This document shows, piece after piece, positions 51,157 through 59,801 of a stretch of 64,000 nucleotides of DNA (positions within the stretch are counted from its first letter, which is position 1; each line of letters starts with the position of its first letter). The stretch is from NCBI RefSeq assembly GCF_025666195.1, contig NZ_CP102592.1, positions 3,658,001-3,722,000 of the forward strand, written 5' to 3'. Both the position numbers and the translations under genes were made by a program. This DNA comes from Xanthomonas sp. CFBP 8443. GTDB lineage: Bacteria > Pseudomonadota > Gammaproteobacteria > Xanthomonadales > Xanthomonadaceae. The notes below the pieces were generated by a model. That model saw only the letters and a list, made by a program, of their open reading frames with translations. It ran no database searches and was not told the DNA's origin.

Positions 51157-52296
51157 TCATGCGGGCACGCTCTGCAGCACACGTTGAAGCACCGTCGCTG
51201 CGGCCTGGGGCTTGCCGAGCGCAAGGCTGCACGCGGCCATGGTTCGCAATTTCGGCCGATCGGCCATCAACCGTTCGATCTTGTAGTCGAGGCCAATGTC
51301 ATCGTAGGCCAGCCATGCCGCGCCTTCTTCCATCAGGAAGCCTGCGTTGTGTTCTTCTTGGCCAGGGATCGGCGAGATCAGCAGCATCGGCTTGCCCAGC
51401 GCCAGGCATTCGGACACGGTGAGGCCGCCGGGCTTGGTGACGACCAGATCGGCAGCGGCCATGAGCTTGTGCATCTCGTCGGTGAAGCCCACCGCAATCA
51501 TCCGGCCCGGATGGCGAAGCGCCAGCGCCGCCAGTCTGGCGTGCGTTTCGGCATTGCGGCCCGCCACGGCGATTACCTGGAAATCGCTTGCCATGCCCAA
51601 TGCACGTTCGACCATGCTCGCAAGATCGCCAACGCCAGCGCCGCCTGACGCCATCAAAAGCGTGGCATGCGATGGCTCCAGCCCCAGGGCGGCCGCGCAA
51701 GCGTCGCGCTCCAGCGCAGGGGCGTCGGGCTTCGAGAATGCCGGCATCACCGGAATTCCTGTGACGTGCACACGGTCGGCCGGAATGCCGCGTGCGCGAA
51801 GCCGGAACGCGACCTCTTCGTTCGCCGCCAGGTAGCCGGTCATCTCGGGAACGAGCCACATGTTGTGCAGGTCGTAGTCGGTGATCTGCAACCAGACGGG
51901 GTAGTCGAGGCGACCGTTCCTGCGTTCGCGCATCAGCAACTCGGCCGGCAGGAAATGGGTGCAGATCACGGCATCGGGCTTCGCGTTTCGAATCTCGCGC
52001 AGCAGCGCGCCGGTGCTCAGTCGCTCGATGCCGCGGCGCAAGCGCTGCGACGCCGCGTGGTGCGGCGTGACGTCGCTGCGCTGATGCAGATACGACCAGA
52101 GTTCGGGCGCGCGATTCACGAGCTGGATGTACCAATCGGCGTAGACACTGCGGAACGCCCCTGACACATTGGCCATGGCGTCGATATGTACAGCCGTGCA
52201 CGAGGGAGCGAGAGAGTGTGCGGCGGCAGCGAGCGCCTGCGCTGCGCGCACGTGGCCATTGCCGGCGCTTACACTGAGGATCAGAACTTTGGTCAT
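51157..52296 (-). CDS. MGDG synthase/MurG-like glycosyltransferase
   Basis: The product is 379 aa. It begins MTKVLILSVSAGNGHVRAAQ, the MGDG-synthase N-terminal signature (SxGxGH). The C-terminal domain carries FTDEMHKLMAAADLVVTKPG, then GLTVSECLALGKPMLLI and PGQEEHNAGFL, the nucleotide-sugar binding block of this GT28 family. Relatives transfer glucose, galactose or glucuronate to diacylglycerol at the inner membrane. In Xanthomonas such an enzyme may make glycolipids under phosphate limitation, which is an inference. Codon use is like the chromosome, not like the cassettes. Confidence 0.87.
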   Translation of the reverse strand: MTKVLILSVSAGNGHVRAAQALAAAAHSLAPSCTAVHIDAMANVSGAFRSVYADWYIQLVNRAPELWSYLHQRSDVTPHHAASQRLRRGIERLSTGALLREIRNAKPDAVICTHFLPAELLMRERRNGRLDYPVWLQITDYDLHNMWLVPEMTGYLAANEEVAFRLRARGIPADRVHVTGIPVMPAFSKPDAPALERDACAAALGLEPSHATLLMASGGAGVGDLASMVERALGMASDFQVIAVAGRNAETHARLAALALRHPGRMIAVGFTDEMHKLMAAADLVVTKPGGLTVSECLALGKPMLLISPIPGQEEHNAGFLMEEGAAWLAYDDIGLDYKIERLMADRPKLRTMAACSLALGKPQAAATVLQRVLQSVPA

Positions 52297-52470
52297 GGCT
52301 GGAGGTCGGTGGTTGGCGTCGGGGGATTAAATTGGGAAAACAGGGCGCAGATTTTGAGGTTTCCCCAGCTTTAGTTCTTGGCAATCAACATCGTGCAGCG
52401 GCGTTGGTCTGCAAAACGCGCGCATGGCGCGATCTTCACGGTTACCACACCAATGAGGATCGCCAACAAC

Positions 52471-52512
52471 GGCCAGAGGAAATATCAGTTTCAAGCACAT
52501 ATTCCTCTGGCC
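52471..52512. repeat. Inverted repeat between the two minus-strand genes
   Basis: GGCCAGAGGAAATAT pairs with ATATTCCTCTGGCC (one bulged A) around a 13-base loop that includes TTTCAAGCAC. The flanking CCCTTAACGCC recalls an attC end. It may be an attC remnant or a terminator of the DUF5694 gene's neighbour. Nothing else is seen in 52297-52553. Confidence 0.45.
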
Positions 52513-52553
52513 CCACTGTCGAGCCCCACCATTGCCCTTAACGCCAGGTCGAC

Positions 52554-53378
52554 TTACGGCGCCAGATACCCGCTCACGTCCTCGGCAGTGCGCTGCATGT
52601 CGATCGCCAGCAGGTCCTTGAGGATCGCGGTGTGGCCGGATCCAGCAATCACCAGCACGCGGTGGCCGGGTTGGGCGGCCTTCTGCACGTTGGCATACAT
52701 GCGGAAGTTGCGGTGCCACCAACTGGCCGCAGCGTCGGCACCGGCAAAGCTGCCACCGGCATCCACGGCATTGGTGCGGATGTAGAGATTCTTGTTTTCG
52801 CGGTCGCGCGCGGGATCGTTCGTCAGGCGCAGCAGCTCGTGCAGCGGCAACGTCGATTGCTCGCGATCGGCGCGCGCGGAAAGATCCTTGAACGTGGCAT
52901 CCATCGCCGCCTGCATGGCCGGGTCGTTCGCCTTGATGAAATCGAACATCGGATCGGCTTCCCAGCCGACCTGGCCCTCGTCGAAGCACGTCACTCCCGC
53001 AATCCCCGAGGCTTTGGCGACGCGGAAGCCAATCTGGTGGACTTCGTTAGCCGGCAGGGTCGACTGACCGTCGCGGTAGCGGGCAAACGCGGCGTCGTAG
53101 TTCGCCTGCTCGGACGGCTCGCACTCCACCAGTACGTCGGTGGGGCGAAACGCGGCGATCCGTGCGGCAAGGCCCGCAAGGTAGGCCTGGTTGTCTTTCG
53201 ACATCACGTCGGAGACCTTGAACTTCACCATGTCCCGCCCCGGATTCTCGAAGTGGAACGAGCCAAGCATCATCACAGTCGCCGGCGCGACGGGCGCCTG
53301 CGTCGCGGCGGCGGCGAGCCCGGGCAACGTGGTCAGGCAAGCGGACAGAGCTGCGACAAAAAAACGATGGGCGTTCAA
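52554..53378 (-). CDS. DUF5694 domain protein, exported
   Basis: The product is 274 aa if the TTG at 53376-53378 is used. It has GGAG upstream and gives a signal peptide (LNAHRFFVAALSACLTTLPG, cleaved near LAAAA). A longer frame exists but its first 65 codons look non-coding. The mature part begins PATVMMLGSFHFENPGRDMV and contains RPTDVLVECEPSEQANYDAA and VLVIAGSGHTAILKDLLAID. This is the pattern of DUF5694, distantly like TraB/GumN-type erythromycin-esterase-fold proteins. Function is unknown; a periplasmic location is predicted. Confidence 0.75.
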   Translation of the reverse strand: MNAHRFFVAALSACLTTLPGLAAAATQAPVAPATVMMLGSFHFENPGRDMVKFKVSDVMSKDNQAYLAGLAARIAAFRPTDVLVECEPSEQANYDAAFARYRDGQSTLPANEVHQIGFRVAKASGIAGVTCFDEGQVGWEADPMFDFIKANDPAMQAAMDATFKDLSARADREQSTLPLHELLRLTNDPARDRENKNLYIRTNAVDAGGSFAGADAAASWWHRNFRMYANVQKAAQPGHRVLVIAGSGHTAILKDLLAIDMQRTAEDVSGYLAP

Positions 53379-53693
53379 GGTTTTGCTCCAGGACGGTAAG
53401 CCGATGGCGGCTCCGGCATTAGAGCACCCGTTTGAGCGTTGGGCATAGGGGTTGCTGATTGCCGGCTTGGGCAGACAAAAGCCGGCACACGACCTCGCCA
53501 TTGTGCTGCTGCTTCTGCTACCACGTCCAAAGGACTCAGCGCTTTGCCGACTGCCACCCCACGCACAGCGCATCCGTAGGGCGACAGAACACGCGCTCGC
53601 CGCTCAGCGACCCAGCCACAAACTTCACTTGCACAGGTGTGCCCACCGCAGGGCACCTAGCGCTAGTAGGCATCCAGGCGCGCTTGCTGCCTG
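53379..53693. other. Gap with possible gene fragment
   Basis: No complete gene is seen. On the minus strand a short segment (AVGTPVQVKFVAGSLSGERV) ending at 53536 looks protein-like and may be a remnant. It cannot be assigned. Confidence 0.3.
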
Positions 53694-54560
53694 CTATTGA
53701 ACCAGGTTCCCAAAGAAGTAGCGCTTCCCTACATCGAAACGCATGGGCGAGGACATGTACTTGTCCAGGATGGTGGCCGCATTGCGCGGCAGGAACTCGG
53801 CGCTTTCCCCGTAGAACCCCGAACAATCGACGCCCGAATACACCTCGAACTTGCGCCGCCAGAGCAGGAAATCACTCCAATCGATCCACTCGTCGTTGCC
53901 TTTGGGAACAAGCGCCTTTCTCATCAACCAGACCTGCTTCTCCATATCGACGGGCTCGCCCGCCAGGACTGCAACTCGGTCGCTGCCATGGGTATCGCTC
54001 AACGCGGCAAGTCGCGCCTCGACAGCCCGCCTGTAGTCGGCCTCGCCCAAGCCGGTATCGAAGAACGCTGGCTCGCCTTCACGGACATCGAGCAGGTTGG
54101 ATATGTTCGCCTCGATGGCGTCCCGGTCGGCGCGCCGATCAAGCGAACACCAGGCTTCGACCATGAAGGGGATCAACCAGAGCACCCCTGACCATTGCGC
54201 CGCTAGGCTGGCCTCGATGCGCAGATAGCGGGGCCCGTCGATCATGAGTTCGGCGAGGAACTCCAGGTCCGCATCAAGCCCTGAATCGGCGGTCAAACCC
54301 AGGCAGGCCGACACCAGGGTCGGATCGTTGTCCTTGTCCACTATCCACTTTTTCAGCTGGGATACGTGACTGTAATCCCCATGCTTCGCACACTCCATGA
54401 TCGACGCAAGCGCGATCCAGGGATTGTCGCTCAAGCATCCATCTGGCGACACCATCCCTTCAGGTGCGGAGTTGGAATAGTGGTACCCATGCCCTTTCCA
54501 ATAGAAGCAGCCCTGAAGAAATGTCGGCCTCTGGGGGTGCTGGTAAGTAGTGGTGCGCAT
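53694..54560 (-). CDS. Hypothetical helical protein, possible immunity protein
   Basis: The product is 288 aa from the ATG at 54558-54560. It is rich in Trp, Asp and Leu. Helical, repeat-like blocks are visible (NPWIALASIMECAKHGDYSH, VSACLGLTADSGLDADLEFL, AELMIDGPRYLRIEASLAAQ), suggesting a HEAT-like solenoid. No family is recognised with confidence. The position beside a toxin/immunity cluster, and the acidic helical character, fit an immunity protein, but this is only inference. No signal peptide is present. Confidence 0.5.
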   Translation of the reverse strand: MRTTTYQHPQRPTFLQGCFYWKGHGYHYSNSAPEGMVSPDGCLSDNPWIALASIMECAKHGDYSHVSQLKKWIVDKDNDPTLVSACLGLTADSGLDADLEFLAELMIDGPRYLRIEASLAAQWSGVLWLIPFMVEAWCSLDRRADRDAIEANISNLLDVREGEPAFFDTGLGEADYRRAVEARLAALSDTHGSDRVAVLAGEPVDMEKQVWLMRKALVPKGNDEWIDWSDFLLWRRKFEVYSGVDCSGFYGESAEFLPRNAATILDKYMSSPMRFDVGKRYFFGNLVQ

Positions 54561-54603
54561 CGCTAGGGCTTCGGATCTATTGGCGCGTTTGCCTTGAAGT
54601 GTA

Positions 54604-54945
54604 CTCAACTACGCTTATGACCGACGGTGCGCTAAGCTGCTCGATCCCTCGCTGCTCGACGGCAAGCCGCTGACCGGCATACAAAACTCTTCCGCTGCCA
54701 ATGGACGATGCGAGCAAGCTCAAGGCTGGACCACGCCAAGGTCGAACACTCGCTTTCCACTGTGGCAGCGCCATCAAGATCGGCGCGCCCACCGCCCACC
54801 GCACGTCCCTGGATATGCGTGCCTTCGGTCAAGGGCTCCGCCTGAGCCTAGGGCCGCGATCTTGGCCCCCGCGGGAAGATCGGCTCGCAGCAGGCGGCTG
54901 TACGCCGTGCCGGTGCAGCGCAAGCGACAACAGCGTGCACCACCG
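54604..54945 (+). pseudogene. Decayed 3' end of a GH35 beta-galactosidase gene
   Basis: Nucleotides here match the last third of the intact GH35 gene (44033-44370) in order. Both contain CTGCTCGACGGCAAGCCGCT with GACCGGC, then CTGCCGATGGACGA-like CTGCCAATGGACGA, AAGATCGGC(A/G)CGCCCACCG and finally the GAACAGCGTG/GACAACAGCGTG end. Frameshifts and small deletions break every frame. It marks an old copy or the far edge of a rearrangement. 54946-54977 holds only the ribosome binding region of the next gene. Confidence 0.85.
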
Positions 54946-54977
54946 CCCTATAAGATTTATTTTCGAGGAAGCTCCAC

Positions 54978-55874
54978 ATGCCTGAAACACCGTTGAATGG
55001 CCTCATCATGCGCACTGCGGCAGTACGTCTACCCGGCCTTGGTTATATCTATGCCGTAGACCTTGAAAAAGAAGCCGATGAGATTCCACATGCCATTACG
55101 TTCAGATACAAGGACGGCACTTTTACCAGAGGTGAGGCCAACTATGATGCCCATTCGTTAGCCATTGTTTCTCAGCCTGAGCTAGGACTCATTGCCATAT
55201 CTGGCGCCGGCTATTACTCAGCCATCATGGCAAGCGGCACCACTGCCGGCGACATATTCGACGACAGCACACCTGCACCCCAAGCGCCAAGAGCCGGCGG
55301 TATTCGCAGCGTGGCGGCGATCAACGGACAAGCCTTTGCGGTTGGCCTGAGGGGCATGGTGTACCGCTTTGACGGCCCCAAACGCTGGATACGGATCGAT
55401 GATGGCCTACCGGAAACGTTCGATGCGCAGGCGATTCATGGCTTTTCAAATACAGAAATCTATGCAGTCGGCCGGGATGGCGCGATATGGCGATTCGACA
55501 GACATGACTGGCACCCTTGCGAATCGCCAACGGCGGTGACGCTCACATCGGTCAAGTGCGCGCCTGATGGAACGGTGTACATAGCGGGCCACCGCGGGGT
55601 GCTGCTGCAAGGGCGCAAGGATATGTGGAGCGTCATCGATCAAATAGCAGTCTCCGATGATATCTTGGATCTTGAATGGTTTATCGACACCCTTTACGCC
55701 TCTACCATGTCGAATGTCTATCGGCTGAAACAATCGCAATTAGAGCCTGTGAACTTCGGCGATGATCGTCCAGCGTCCTGTTACCAGTTGAGCGCCACCA
55801 GTGACGTGATGTGGTCGAATGGCGAGTCCGATCTTATGTCTTTCGATGGCACTGAATGGACGAGGATCGTTTGA
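54978..55874 (+). CDS. Hypothetical beta-propeller-like protein
   Basis: The product is 298 aa; GAGG AAGCTCCAC precedes the ATG. Repeating blocks of about 40-50 residues with short beta strands are visible, for example AFAVGLRGMVYRFDGPKRWI, EIYAVGRDGAIWRFDRHDW and TVYIAGHRGVLLQGRKDMW. They resemble blades of a WD40/Kelch/BNR-type propeller. It has no signal peptide. It lies ahead of two paralogous small genes and the effector, so it may be part of the same toxin/immunity locus. No specific family is claimed. Confidence 0.6.
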   Translation: MPETPLNGLIMRTAAVRLPGLGYIYAVDLEKEADEIPHAITFRYKDGTFTRGEANYDAHSLAIVSQPELGLIAISGAGYYSAIMASGTTAGDIFDDSTPAPQAPRAGGIRSVAAINGQAFAVGLRGMVYRFDGPKRWIRIDDGLPETFDAQAIHGFSNTEIYAVGRDGAIWRFDRHDWHPCESPTAVTLTSVKCAPDGTVYIAGHRGVLLQGRKDMWSVIDQIAVSDDILDLEWFIDTLYASTMSNVYRLKQSQLEPVNFGDDRPASCYQLSATSDVMWSNGESDLMSFDGTEWTRIV

Positions 55875-55935
55875 GCAGCTGTCTGGCTTTGAGCAATGGG
55901 CCTTCCCCGATAGGCTACTTGCCTTCAATGGGTGC

Positions 55936-56433
55936 ATGACGTCAGAATTTCCGATCGTCCGACAGGGAACGATGAGCATGGACTTACATGACCACCCCAC
56001 CTTCGGTTGGGTGCAATTCCCGGAGGGACGTGCCAGATTTTTCGGCTTGGTCCGCGGCGTTGACGAGCTCGGGCACGAGACGTTCGCTGTCGAGGTAGAT
56101 GGCAACGAGTTCTTTGGAGAAATCGACAGAGCCTTCTTGCCCAACAACAATGACTACAACATTGAAGTGGTCTCGTTCGGCTACGGCAGCGAAAGATGTC
56201 TAGGAATGCCGATGCTTGGTGGATGTCAGATCTTCTCGCAAGCTCAAATCAACACCATTCAGGCACTGATCGCTCAATTGATCGCTGCCGGCACTCAATT
56301 TTCGGATAGACCGTCTCTGTTGACGGAGTATCCAAGCGCCCACTTCATGGGCCAGGTCAGCTTCAGGGATGGCTGGGTTCTAGTCGCGGATGGTGGAACC
56401 ACCTCAGATCCCGACCATCGGCGTCTTTCTTGA
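55936..56433 (+). CDS. Candidate immunity protein, copy 1
   Basis: The product is 165 aa if the ATG at 55936 is used; an ATG at 55972 is an alternative. It is a clear paralogue of the next gene: GWVQFPEGRARF, LGHETFAVEVDGNEFFGEI, FLPNNNDYNIEVVSFGYG and QALIAQLIAAG are all shared. There is no signal peptide, so it should act in the cytoplasm. The C-terminal tail after VLVADGG differs from copy 2, consistent with tandem duplication followed by divergence. Upstream position relative to an XVIPCD effector is the usual place for the cognate immunity gene. Confidence 0.65.
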   Translation: MTSEFPIVRQGTMSMDLHDHPTFGWVQFPEGRARFFGLVRGVDELGHETFAVEVDGNEFFGEIDRAFLPNNNDYNIEVVSFGYGSERCLGMPMLGGCQIFSQAQINTIQALIAQLIAAGTQFSDRPSLLTEYPSAHFMGQVSFRDGWVLVADGGTTSDPDHRRLS

Positions 56434-56559
56434 AATCACCGCTGTGATGGCAGAAGCTATCACCGAGTCGTAGAGTAGGGCTTCGCAGGTCGGGCACCAA
56501 GCGAACCGCCTGATCGGGACCTGGCAACTGGAAGCCCGCTTGCAAGGTTGTAATTTCCG
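56434..56559. other. Spacer between the two paralogues
   Basis: This 126-bp spacer has no gene. Its end AATTTCCGAT matches the sequence ahead of copy 1, showing that the duplicated unit included some 5' flank. Confidence 0.4.
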
Positions 56560-57018
56560 ATGACCCAACATGGAAAACTAGGCATGGACTTATCCAACCA
56601 CTCCACCTTCGATTGGGTGCAATTCCCGGAGGGCCGCGCCAGATTCTCAGGCGGCGTGCGCGGCATCATGGATGAACAGGGTCATGAGACGTTCGCCGTC
56701 GAGGTAGGTGGCGAAGAGTACTTCGGTGAAATTCGAGATGCATTTCTACCCAACGGCAATGACTACAACATTGAAATAGTGTCATTCGGATATGGCCGCG
56801 ACGGCGACATCGGAATGCCGATGCTAGGCTCATGCCGGGTCTTCACTTCAGCAGAAGCAAGCACCATTCAGGCACTGATTGCTCAACTGATCGCTGCCGG
56901 CATCCACTTTTCGAATAGGCCATCCGTTCTAAACGAGTATCCGGACGCCCATTTCATGGGCCAGATCCTCTTCAGGAATGGATGGATTCTAGTCACGGAT
57001 GACGGAGCCACGGCATGA
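56560..57018 (+). CDS. Candidate immunity protein, copy 2
   Basis: The product is 152 aa, starting MTQHGKLGMDLSNHSTFDWV. It shares most of its length with copy 1, with substitutions concentrated in the middle (VRGIMDEQGHETFAVEVGGE, RDAFLPNGNDYNIEIVSFGY). It overlaps the effector start by four bases (ATGA), so the two are translationally coupled, as expected for an immunity-effector pair. No family is recognised. It is the best candidate for the direct inhibitor of the effector's toxic domain. Confidence 0.7.
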   Translation: MTQHGKLGMDLSNHSTFDWVQFPEGRARFSGGVRGIMDEQGHETFAVEVGGEEYFGEIRDAFLPNGNDYNIEIVSFGYGRDGDIGMPMLGSCRVFTSAEASTIQALIAQLIAAGIHFSNRPSVLNEYPDAHFMGQILFRNGWILVTDDGATA

Positions 57019-59744
57019 GCGACGACTATTCCAAACAGATCGAGCAAATCAGAAAAGCTCAATCACTGGAGGAAATCCAGGCGATCGCGCGTCAATACCC
57101 CGCCAAAGCCGTAGGCGAAGGAGGCATCCTCTATAGCCGCCCGGTCGGCACCGTATCGTCTGAGGTGATCGCCAAGGAACTTGCGAGCAAGACGGGCGAG
57201 CCCATCATCAACAACACGCCACGAGCACAATTTCTTGGCGACAAGGAAACCGTAGCAGCCATCAAAGACACGGCAACGCGCATATTCAAAGGACAGGGCC
57301 AGGGCCTCGATCAGGCCAAGCTTTCTACTGAAGATTTTCTATATGGCAACCCCAAGGCTGTTGCCAAGAGTGCAACTTCGTTGGAAGGCTCCCTTTGGGG
57401 CGAAGCCTCCAACGAGTTCGCGGGTTCGCTGCGCGGCGACATCAAAGTGGTCGCCACCAACGCCAACGTAGAGCGGGTTTTCGGCAAGGTGGAACTGCCC
57501 GCCGTGCTGGAGAACCCCAACGTCAGAACCCTGGGCGGGCAGCCGGTAAGTGAACTGAAAACGCTCTACGCCCAAGGTGGCGCCGATGCCGTGCTGCCCA
57601 AGGTGCAGGCGCAGTTCATCGAGGCGGCGCCCAAGGGCATCTTCGTGTCGCCAGACAACGTGGGAGCGAAGGTCACCAAGGTCTCGCTGTCGCAGGAGGC
57701 TGCCGCGACCCTCGGCGCAGATGCCGCCAAGTTCCCGCCCGCTGCCGAACTGGCAAACGCGGGCTTGACCCGTGCGCCCACCGGATTCAGTGCACCTGCG
57801 GCGTCGGTGGGAGAAGCGGCCATCACCGGTGAAGCGGTGGCGGCGTCCAAGGGCCTGCGCCCCGGCATGCTGGCGAAAGGCGGGACCGTGATCGCGGTGG
57901 CCGCGCTGGCGTACGACTTCTCCACCACCGGCCATCAAGTGGTGAAGCTGGAGGCGCAAGGCAATACGACAGGGGCGGAGTCGGCCAAGACCCATTTCAT
58001 CGGCCGCAATGTCGGCGGTATCGGCGGCGGTATCGCGGTCGGCTTCCTGGCCGGTGCCGGCTACGGCCTGGCGGGCGGCTCGCCAAGCGGTCCGGGCGCG
58101 CTCGTCACGTCGGCGATCGGCGGCGTGGCTGGCGGCGTCGGCGGTGCCTTCCTTGGCGAGAAATGGGCGCAACAGAAGGACATCGATAGCGTTTTCACCC
58201 AGAAGGACCGGGACGGCAACGAATGGAGCCGCGATCCCAACGATGCGAAAGGCACCTGGTCGCGGGTGGCCGAGACGCAACAGATCAAGGCCACGACCAC
58301 CACGGCATCGCCGGACAGCGGAAGCGCCACCTACAGCAAGGTCAGATATGTGGCCGGAGACGTGCTGGCCAACCAACTGAACTACAAGTCCGCCAACGCG
58401 TCCTACGAATTGGGACTGGCGAATCTGTCGCAGCCGCAGAATCCCTATTCCATCCCATCCGGCAAAGGCGAAGCCCGCAGCCTGGACGGGGAAGGAAACT
58501 GGGTCCGTGATCCGCAGACCCATGGCTGGTCGCGGACGGTCGTCGACCAATACATCGAGCACGGCATGAAGGTCACCCATGCCGAAATCGCCACCCCGCA
58601 ACGCGCGGCCGAGCTGGACCAGGCCTCGAAGCTGATCATCGCCCAGAACGCGGCCAACACGCCGGCCGCGATCGCTGGCCGCTACGAAGTGGCCTACAAC
58701 CAGTTCGGCTGGCACCAGCACGGCGACATGCCGGCCGCAGTGAAGCACGCCAGCGCGCAGACGGACTCCCTGCAGGCGTCCGATGGCCACACCTACACCC
58801 GCGGCGCCAATGGCGAGTGGGCGACGCCGGGCATGATCTACGGCACCAACCAGGCCCAGGGCAACGTCCGCGACGAATTGAACGAAGTGCACCGCAGCCA
58901 GCAGGCCGGGTTGCAGGAGTACGCGGCCATGGCGGCCGAAGCGCAGGCCAATCCGACGCTGCCGAAAGCCACGACGATGCGCGGCATGGTGGCCGGCGCC
59001 TATGCCGGCGCCGGGATCGCGCGAACCGACGCGGAGATCGACGCCGCCACGGCCGCCGTCGCCCGCACGCACGCCCACGACGGCCTGGATGCCGGCAAGC
59101 CGTACTCCCTGATGCTGCAGCCCGATCCCAAGACCGGCCGTCCGGGCCCGAACAGCGCGATCGTGACGATGATGGACGATGGCCGCGACGGCTTGCTGTC
59201 CGACAGCAAGATGGTGCCCAAGGCCATCACGACCGCCGCAGAGATCAAGCAGGCGCAACAACCGGCGCTGGACGGCCAGAGCCCGGCGATCAAGGGCGAG
59301 TCCAAACCAGCGGAACCCAAACCGCATGCCTCCCTGCCGGCGGGCGGCTCAACGACGGCCGCCGCTGCCGAGCACCCCGACAAACAGGCACCGGCCTTAG
59401 GGCAACTTCCCCCGCACGATCAGGCGCTCTTCGCGAAGCTCCGTAGCGATACGCCGCCACAGGTCTCGGACGATCACGTGGCCCGCGCCATGCTGCTGAG
59501 CAAACAGGAGGGCATGACGGACGCCAGCACCATCGGTGGCGTGCGGATGGCGGGCGACACGCTGTGGGTGACCGGGACCACGCCGGGATTCAGGGTGTCG
59601 GTCAATACCAACGAACCTGCGCCCCCGCTGCAGGAAACGTCGCAGCAATCGCTGGCCTTCAACCGAGCGCAGGAGCAGCAGCTTGCGCAGGACGCGACGC
59701 AGCGACATCAGGACAGCCTTGGTCGTGGCGGACCGACCGTCTGA
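57015..59744 (+). CDS. Candidate T4SS-dependent antibacterial effector (XVIPCD-type)
   Basis: The product is 909 aa. The N-terminal 230 residues (SLEEIQAIARQYPAKAVGEG, SLWGEASNEFAGSLRGDIKV, FVSPDNVGAKVTKVSLSQEA) form a putative toxic domain of unknown activity. A glycine-zipper segment (GGIGGGIAVGFLAGAGYGLA) lies at about residues 329-385. Two blocks of the type DRDGNEWSRDPNDA and NWVRDPQTHGWSRT follow. The last 120 residues (LPPHDQALFAKLRSDTPPQV, DDHVARAMLLSKQEG, GDTLWVTGTTPGF) plus a Gln-rich end match the XVIPCD secretion domain of Xanthomonas T4SS effectors. No signal peptide is present. It would be delivered into rival bacteria; the secretion system is not in this window. Confidence 0.82.
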   Translation: MSDDYSKQIEQIRKAQSLEEIQAIARQYPAKAVGEGGILYSRPVGTVSSEVIAKELASKTGEPIINNTPRAQFLGDKETVAAIKDTATRIFKGQGQGLDQAKLSTEDFLYGNPKAVAKSATSLEGSLWGEASNEFAGSLRGDIKVVATNANVERVFGKVELPAVLENPNVRTLGGQPVSELKTLYAQGGADAVLPKVQAQFIEAAPKGIFVSPDNVGAKVTKVSLSQEAAATLGADAAKFPPAAELANAGLTRAPTGFSAPAASVGEAAITGEAVAASKGLRPGMLAKGGTVIAVAALAYDFSTTGHQVVKLEAQGNTTGAESAKTHFIGRNVGGIGGGIAVGFLAGAGYGLAGGSPSGPGALVTSAIGGVAGGVGGAFLGEKWAQQKDIDSVFTQKDRDGNEWSRDPNDAKGTWSRVAETQQIKATTTTASPDSGSATYSKVRYVAGDVLANQLNYKSANASYELGLANLSQPQNPYSIPSGKGEARSLDGEGNWVRDPQTHGWSRTVVDQYIEHGMKVTHAEIATPQRAAELDQASKLIIAQNAANTPAAIAGRYEVAYNQFGWHQHGDMPAAVKHASAQTDSLQASDGHTYTRGANGEWATPGMIYGTNQAQGNVRDELNEVHRSQQAGLQEYAAMAAEAQANPTLPKATTMRGMVAGAYAGAGIARTDAEIDAATAAVARTHAHDGLDAGKPYSLMLQPDPKTGRPGPNSAIVTMMDDGRDGLLSDSKMVPKAITTAAEIKQAQQPALDGQSPAIKGESKPAEPKPHASLPAGGSTTAAAAEHPDKQAPALGQLPPHDQALFAKLRSDTPPQVSDDHVARAMLLSKQEGMTDASTIGGVRMAGDTLWVTGTTPGFRVSVNTNEPAPPLQETSQQSLAFNRAQEQQLAQDATQRHQDSLGRGGPTV

Positions 59745-59801
59745 CGACCACGCCGCGCCGAGCAGCGGCGCGTTTTATCCAGCATCCGAGCGCGAACCAA
59801 C

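Noticed and set aside
51050..51232. 60-codon minus-strand gene between the last attC and the glycosyltransferase
   Set aside because: It overlaps the end of the glycosyltransferase gene, has no ribosome binding site and no recognised family.
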